DNA of 28,927 bases from Circinella minor. Its lineage: Eukaryota; Mucoromycota; Mucoromycetes; Mucorales; Lichtheimiaceae. The position numbers and the translations under genes were made by a program. The notes below the pieces were generated by a model. That model made no database searches and was not told where the DNA came from. It saw nothing but the letters and a program-made list of their open reading frames with translations. Where the stretch lies: contig JAEPRB010000377.1 of assembly GCA_016758965.1 (NCBI GenBank), positions 1-28,927 of the forward strand. Reading direction: 5' to 3'. Positions 23,098 through 28,927 of the stretch are shown one piece after another (the first letter of the stretch is position 1; the number at the start of each line of letters is the position of its first letter).

Positions 23098-23495
23098 GGG
23101 CGTATTTAGTACTTATTGGATGCAGAATACATGATTGTGGACGGTTTGTGAAAGAAAGAAAAAAAAAGATACATATTTTCTTGATTAGCTTTGTCAACAA
23201 AAGTTAAAGAAAAGTTAAAGTCAAAATAATGAAGAAAGAAAATTAAATATCAGTCGATGAATATTGATCCCATTCATAGGTATTTTTTTCTCATAAAATA
23301 TACTATATATTAATGGTCTTTATATCATGCCTCTATGCTATAATGATTTTTCATTGGCTTACGTAAAAATGATAAATCTGGGTTTCAGATCCATCTATCA
23401 GTTTTTACTTTTATTTTTGACAATAATCCTATCTATATTCTACACGTTTCTTCTTTCTTCTTTATTCTTTTTATATTATAGTCAAATTATAAAAT
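23098..23495. other. Shared upstream region between transposase relic and the + strand element genes
   Basis: About 400 bp between two divergently oriented decayed genes. It is AT-rich, with a pyrimidine-rich stretch (ttctttcttctttattc) directly before the + strand ATG at 23496. No terminal repeats are evident. It probably served as a bidirectional promoter in the intact element. Confidence 0.4.
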
Positions 23496-24030
23496 ATGGC
23501 TAGAATTTTTGAAGTTGGATATGATTCTATGGCTGTTGATGACCCAGCTAACAAGAAACTCACCCCCCAATGTGACGATTAATATGAGCCAAGGTAATTC
23601 AAGAGAAAAAAATGGGCTTTTTTTTTTTTGCTTTTGATAAAATCATCACTTTGGGTTAGAGACAGTTCATCTTCTAAAATAAAATTATATTACATATTAC
23701 TAGACCATTTGAATCTAGCCATAAATCCTCAAGCTGAATGTACGTTAAAAAGCTCCACATAAAATGACTATATTATATATGAGCAGGTATATCAAGCAGC
23801 GCAAGGAAAGCCTATTGGTCCTGGCTCACATAATAAAGCAATCAAATGGTCGAGAAAGCATTATTTAGAGCCATCTAAAGAAGAAACCAATAATAATGCC
23901 AACCATATTTGCAAAATCATAAATAATATAACAGTGCAAAATCGTGCGGTACAAATTTGTTTTAGTAACGGTGCTTCAAGAACTATCAAAGGTCTACTTG
24001 CTCTTGTTGGATTGGGGGTATTTTCATCAA
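23496..24030 (+). pseudogene. Broken 5' exons of a + strand element gene, function unknown
   Basis: An ATG at 23496 starts a 28-codon frame (MARIFEVGYDSMAVDDPANK) that hits a TAA at 23580-23582, shortly before a good donor (gtaatt at 23595). A second exon-like piece, 23787-24030, follows a gagcag acceptor and reads VYQAAQGKPIGPGSHNKAIK and further polar sequence to GVFSS before gtaaaa. Junction phases do not agree, so the gene is disrupted. A run of six C in exon 1 is a possible indel site. I do not recognise the protein. It may be the 5' end of the Fanzor-like gene that follows or a separate small element gene in the same orientation. Confidence 0.4.
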
Positions 24031-24149
24031 GTAAAATTTTTATAATTCTCTACAAAAAAAAAAAAAAAACCCAATTGTTATAACCCCATCCGGGCATTGG
24101 CGTGTTACACAGCATTGATCTCCAGGATAATGCTAGTCTTTATATTCCG

Positions 24150-27100
24150 CTACAACTGATCGTCAATTTGTTCACTCCGATGCACCATCAAGACCTACAT
24201 CATCAACATCTTCATTATCATTATCATTAACTCGTGCAGCTCATCTTCGAGAAGAAAGCGAAAGAAAATCAAAAAATTCAGCACGTGGATCTCTAAATGT
24301 CTCAAAGTATGAATTATTAGACATTATTTTAATTCATATATAAGCTTTCTTTTTAATTAGTACTCATACCTACCTTTTTTTCCCTCTCTTTGTATTAATG
24401 ATATAAACCATATATATATACCCGATAGAGATTACTCTGTAAAAACATGTTATCAGGATAATGTGATTAGTGAAAGAATGACAAACGAAGACTTAAGAAA
24501 GCAACGTATATCACTCACTAGCAGTCGATTGCCTGCTCGTTTTTGGGATAATTTAGCAGAATATTTTATAAGTAATCACAGTGTTAACTCAACCATTCAT
24601 GGTAACGCTGTTCGGAGCCGATCGTTGTCTCTGAATTATAAATGTTCAGATATTTGGGAAGAAGAACTGAAAAAAATTATTGATCGTGCACCTGTCTCGA
24701 TCTTGGAATCGATGGAGGTTGATTTCACTATAATTTTGCCAAGCCCTAGTGAATAGCAACATGACGTAAATAAAACTTTTGAAACAGTAAGTTATTTTTT
24801 AAATCTATAAACCATATGTTTCTTTTTGAAAAGCATGAATAAAAATAATTGACCAACTAATATATATATATATACATTTGATACAATTATTAGTTGGATG
24901 AAGTTGGCGCCACAGCATTGGGGACTGACTCCCAAGAAGGAGAGTTAACTGAATAAGAAGAATTGTCTGAAAAAGATAGTAAAAATAATGATAATGAAGA
25001 ACAAGAAGAGGATCAAAAGCATGTTAAAATGTTTGTAGATAAAGCTAGTATTAATCAAGACTTAAAAGATGAACAGGTAACGTTTTTTTTGTACCCTCAT
25101 ATTTAAACAATTAAATACAAATGAGTTTGTATCAAACAACCAAGTATTATAATTAAAATGCAATTATATCAGAAAAGCCAGTGAAAGAAAAAGTTTTTAA
25201 AACCGTCCGTACTTCTCTACACCATGCTATCCGTGAAGATGGTAATTATACTTTTTTCTGTACTCACTTGGAACAACAACAAAGAAAGTGTTCCAAAGAA
25301 ATTTCAAAAATATTTGAAATTAGTAACGAATTAACTATGATGGTATGTTTATATGATTTTACAATTCTTAACCTAATAATGCATCTTTTTTAAAATTGTT
25401 ATTATGATTACTTATTCCATCTCTCTCTAATACCCTTTACTCTACCTTTTTATATACAAACAAGCTCGTCCAAGGAGAACTAGCAAGAATATACAGTGAC
25501 ACAAATGAAACATTCAGTTTTAAAGTGACATCATGAGTCCCTTCAAAATGTAACAAAACACAAGATAATCAATCTTATAGCGTTTGGATACCGAACACCT
25601 TGATTGTGAATAAACTCCAAAAATCCAAATGCTTATCATACGAATATTTTTCTCAAACTTCTACAGTTGTACTAGGACGAAAGAACTCCAAGAATAAATT
25701 AAAAAAGTATGTAATATAATTTTTACGTAAGCAACAATTTGATCTTGCTAAAAAGGATCGTACGGATTATTAATTATATATTGTTCGATTTTTCGTACAG
25801 TGAATGGACAGCTACTATGCAACCATTTAAGGATGCTTTAATTAATACCACTACTGTTATAACAAATATGTGGTCACAAAGGGATTAACCCATGATCTTA
25901 GAGTTTTGATCCGTATATTATTAAGAGTACGACTTCGGTTCTGAAACGTTTTCACGATATATTGAATATCATAATTCAAAAAAGAAGGCAAAGAATGATG
26001 GTGACAATGATGATGCAAGTAAAAACGATCAAGACTCAAGTAATGCGAAAAATGATCGAAACTGGTATTCCAGAAATAATTTCATCTGTGATGAACTTGC
26101 TAAAAAATTCCAGTCAACAAATCCAAACAAGCAAGTATTTGCAAACAAGTTATTTTAAAAATTGGTTGCTAGTAATAACCCAACAGATAACACACCAACA
26201 ACTGCTTCTGTCAGTAACACTGATCAAGGTGATGATCCGGAAGATCTTGATTTTGACGACGATGATGAAGACGAGCAGGAACATACCAACTTTCTTGTCG
26301 AAAGCGACGAAAACAACAGTTCATTATCATCAACAGCAACAGAGTCACAGAATGAAACAAAAGTGAGTCTACATCCAAAACAGTCCGAGGTTTAGTAGCC
26401 CTTGTCACCACCCTGGTAAAGTCTTCTGATACTGGCCGTGAAGTCCGGACATCTGATATCAAGAAATTGGTATATTCTTCAAGTACTATTGCTGAACATG
26501 AACTAGTTGCAGAAGCTGATGTTATCAATTTGTTGCGACCTTATGTACTCAAATCGTCCAAAGGTCAGGACCCTGACTGTAACATGTTCACGTTAGCACC
26601 TCTTGCATTCATTACCAACACAGTCTTACGCGCTGTCGGATTACCAAAACAGGCATGGGAAATGGGTCATAAAGCAGAAGATGTGATTGCTTTACCATTA
26701 TCGACAAGAGCTTTGTGTGAATTATTTTCTGATTATTATACAATGTACCGTCGTGACGAGACCCCCAATCACATCAAATGCAGAAGCAGGACAAAATCAA
26801 AAGGAGACCATTGGAGGGTTTTTCAATATAAAAATAATCCAACAAAATATTCAAGAAACAACATTTAGATCCCGCATGGTCAATGAAGTTTGTTAATCGC
26901 TTTACTAATCAACGGCTTGGTTACAAATTGATTTCTTTATCAAACACAACATCGCCTACACAGCCAACAGATACAAAGCGACGATAACAAGAAAAAAAAT
27001 TAACTGATAATGAAAAAGAGCGACTTCAGGAGGAAATTAGTAAAGTCAAAACGGAAGTTAATGATCTGAGAAAGGAGTTGAAACTTACCAATAAGAAGCA

Positions 27101-28910
27101 TGCAGAAGCAGTTAAAGAACGCATGACACGTCGTGTGGCGCATAATAATAACTGGAAACGTATCAGAACTTTACGTGATGCTGGTGTACTTCCTGATACA
27201 GAACTTTTTGAGACCAAAGAAACCCAATGGAATGCTTTAAAATATAGTAAAAGGAAGGCTGCTGACGAATGTCGTGATGAAGCATATAAAGTCAGTAATA
27301 AATCACGTTACAAGAATACACGGTTATATCAACTGGAAAAACACCTGCATGGTCAACCATTACCACCACCAAAACCTCTTGTTGTAAGTAACTTTTATAA
27401 TTCAATATTCATATGTTTTGTTTTCAAGTGATATTGTTTAATAATATGATACATGTCTGTGCTTATTATCATTTACGTAGGACAGATCAATATTAAAGAA
27501 ATTTGATATACATGATCCCAAAACATTTATATCTTCAAGTGATCCTGGGTTGAAGGTACAATAGAAGCAACATGTAAACAGTACTTGGATGTTATAAATA
27601 ACTATAAAAACTTATATACTTTTTTGGAGTGTGAAGATACAAGTTATGAAATGGATATTGATGCAAAAGAAGAAGCAAGTACGAATGTACCAGGATCTTT
27701 CGATATTATCGTAACACCGTCAATCGTCAATATCACCTCCTGCGTCATCATCAGCATTGTCGCTATTATTACCTTCCTTATTAAAACATGCGACTAATAA
27801 CATCCCACAAAGCATGGATAGTAAAACCCTGTCAAAAAAAAATAGAAGGAAACGAGAACGTAAAAAGCGGAAAAAAAAAAGAAATAAGTCGAGACAGCTT
27901 AAATCGTGACCGAAAAACCAGAAGTTTGCTAGATAAATTAGCCCACAAAAAGCTTGCCGCCAAAATACGACGTGAAAAGGTAAACGCCAAGACGATTCAT
28001 AGTTTTTGTGCTTGGAAGCTAAGGTATATTATTGTTAATCTTGCTGTACTATAATAAGAATACATAATAATTATGTACACAATTACTCATTAAAGAAAAA
28101 TCATAATTTATAGGAATTCTTCAATAAAAGGGCACAGAAGAAGTAGTAAGAAATTTCAAGCCGTAGCAAAACATTGTGAACATGATAAAGTAATTGAAGT
28201 CGACGAGTACCTCAGCTCCACTGTGTGCCCATATTGTTTTCAAAGGCTATCCAATCACATATACCGAAAAAATGGCAAATGGGTCAAGGTTAATGGTGCC
28301 AAAACTTGTAACAATCCTCATTCTACAAGTCGTACTTACAATAGTACGTACAACCATGGCTCGTGATGCTGTTGGGGCGTCTAACATTGGCTTAATTACC
28401 ATCTCTTCTCTTCTCTCGACTACCGGAGAGCCTATATTCCCTTTCTCCCGTACAAACTCAAAAAATATCATGTACACAAGACAAGATCTTGACAATATTT
28501 TCAACACTGCTATGCTTCCGAGTGGTAAATATTGCTCTTTTCAATTGGTGTTTATATTATCATACTTGATAAAAGCAAATTAATATAATTTTTATCATAG
28601 AGACGGATCCGTACAGCACTGATATGAAGTCTGACTGGGAAGCAAATAGGTGAGAAACGATTTTTTTTTTACTCTTATTATTGAAATGTTTCACTTTCTT
28701 CGTTTACTAAAGCCCAGATATTTTATTTTAGCCATCTTATTTCCACACAACCAACTTTACTTTTACGTAACGAAATTTCATCACTGGTAATTTTCTTACG
28801 TATTCCCTTGATTAGTTAATTTGAACGTCAAACTCTTTATTATAATACATTTATTTATTTATTTTACTTGCAAAATAATGTAGTTAAGTGGACGTTACCT
28901 TTTGAAATAA
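24150..28910 (+). pseudogene. Fanzor-like (TnpB/OrfB-type RuvC nuclease) gene, intron-rich and inactivated
   Basis: A long + strand coding trace in many exons. The N-terminal half is unrecognised, with pieces such as SSRLPARFWDNLAEYF at 24463-24753 and acidic/N-rich linkers. A helical, basic region then spans 27001-27383 (LRKELKLTNKKHAEAV). A SSDPGLK block at 27535-27555 could hold the RuvC-I Asp, and a K/R-rich segment lies at about 27810-27900. Next come VIEVDEYLSSTVCPYC at 28190-28237, a third Cys at 28307, and RDAVGASNIG at 28362-28391, which resembles the RuvC-III motif of TnpB/Fanzor proteins. The last exons (..28524, 28601-28649, 28732-28786, 28884-28910) join in phase to a stop. Lesions: TAG 24754, TAA 24954, TGA 25534, TAA 26156, frameshifts near 25.86, 26.36, 26.78 and 27.56 kb, and a break just before RDAVG. 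TnpB/Fanzor nucleases are RNA-guided DNA cutters carried by transposons; that this was one is inference. Confidence 0.6.
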
Positions 28911-28927
28911 CGTACAAAATTTTTGAT

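Noticed and set aside
25962..26366. 134-codon frame rich in Met/Lys/Gln, and antisense 26211-26528
   Set aside because: The alternative frame reads as a normal acidic/N-rich linker continuing the element gene; these are its shadows.
1..28927. CRISPR array, rRNA, bacterial operon features
   Set aside because: No regularly spaced identical repeats, no rRNA-like sequence, and the genes are clearly spliced eukaryotic genes.

Overview
The window looks like nuclear DNA of an early-diverging fungus, most likely Mucoromycota (Mucorales-like). It is very AT-rich, with long poly-A/poly-T tracts. Its genes have many short GT..AG introns (about 45-130 nt) and very short exons, and one protein is unusually rich in Q, N, S and P. 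The genus cannot be told from the sequence alone.

Layout. (1) 1-9.7 kb is a compact gene block. It holds the 3' part of the nucleoporin NDC1 gene (+, 5' end outside or unresolved at the left edge), a four-EF-hand calmodulin-like gene (+), and a 1,678-codon Ras guanine-nucleotide exchange factor (-). (2) 9.7-12.3 kb is AT-rich intergenic DNA with no supportable gene. (3) 12.3-13.7 kb holds an OST3/OST6 (TUSC3-type) oligosaccharyltransferase subunit (-), with one apparent 1-nt frameshift in a homopolymer. (4) 13.7-18.3 kb is gene-poor and contains eroded coding fragments at about 15.3-15.6 kb (-) and 16.6-17.2 kb (+). (5) 18.37-21.79 kb holds an intact tail-anchored cytochrome b5 (+), convergent with an intact 524-aa MFS transporter of the anion:cation symporter type (-). 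(6) 21.9-28.9 kb is a mobile-element region. It starts with a cluster of GGCG-core repeats, followed by a decayed IS630/Tc1-mariner-type DDE transposase (-). Divergent from that is a long, intron-rich, broken gene (+) that I read as a Fanzor-like (eukaryotic TnpB/OrfB-like) RuvC nuclease.

The house-keeping genes belong to ordinary, unrelated processes: nuclear pore, Ca2+ sensing, Ras signalling, ER N-glycosylation, ER/mitochondrial electron transfer and solute uptake. They do not form a pathway cluster.

The most interesting part is 22.2-28.9 kb. A transposase relic and a Fanzor-like gene lie head-to-head around a shared upstream region of about 0.4 kb, as expected of a composite DDE transposon carrying an RNA-guided-nuclease-type accessory gene. 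Both copies are inactivated by stops and frameshifts, but exon phases and motifs (a DPG block, a basic arginine/lysine segment, CPYC zinc ribbon, RDAVGASNIG) are still readable. All exon structures were worked out by eye from splice consensus, reading phase and protein similarity known to me; no database search was run.
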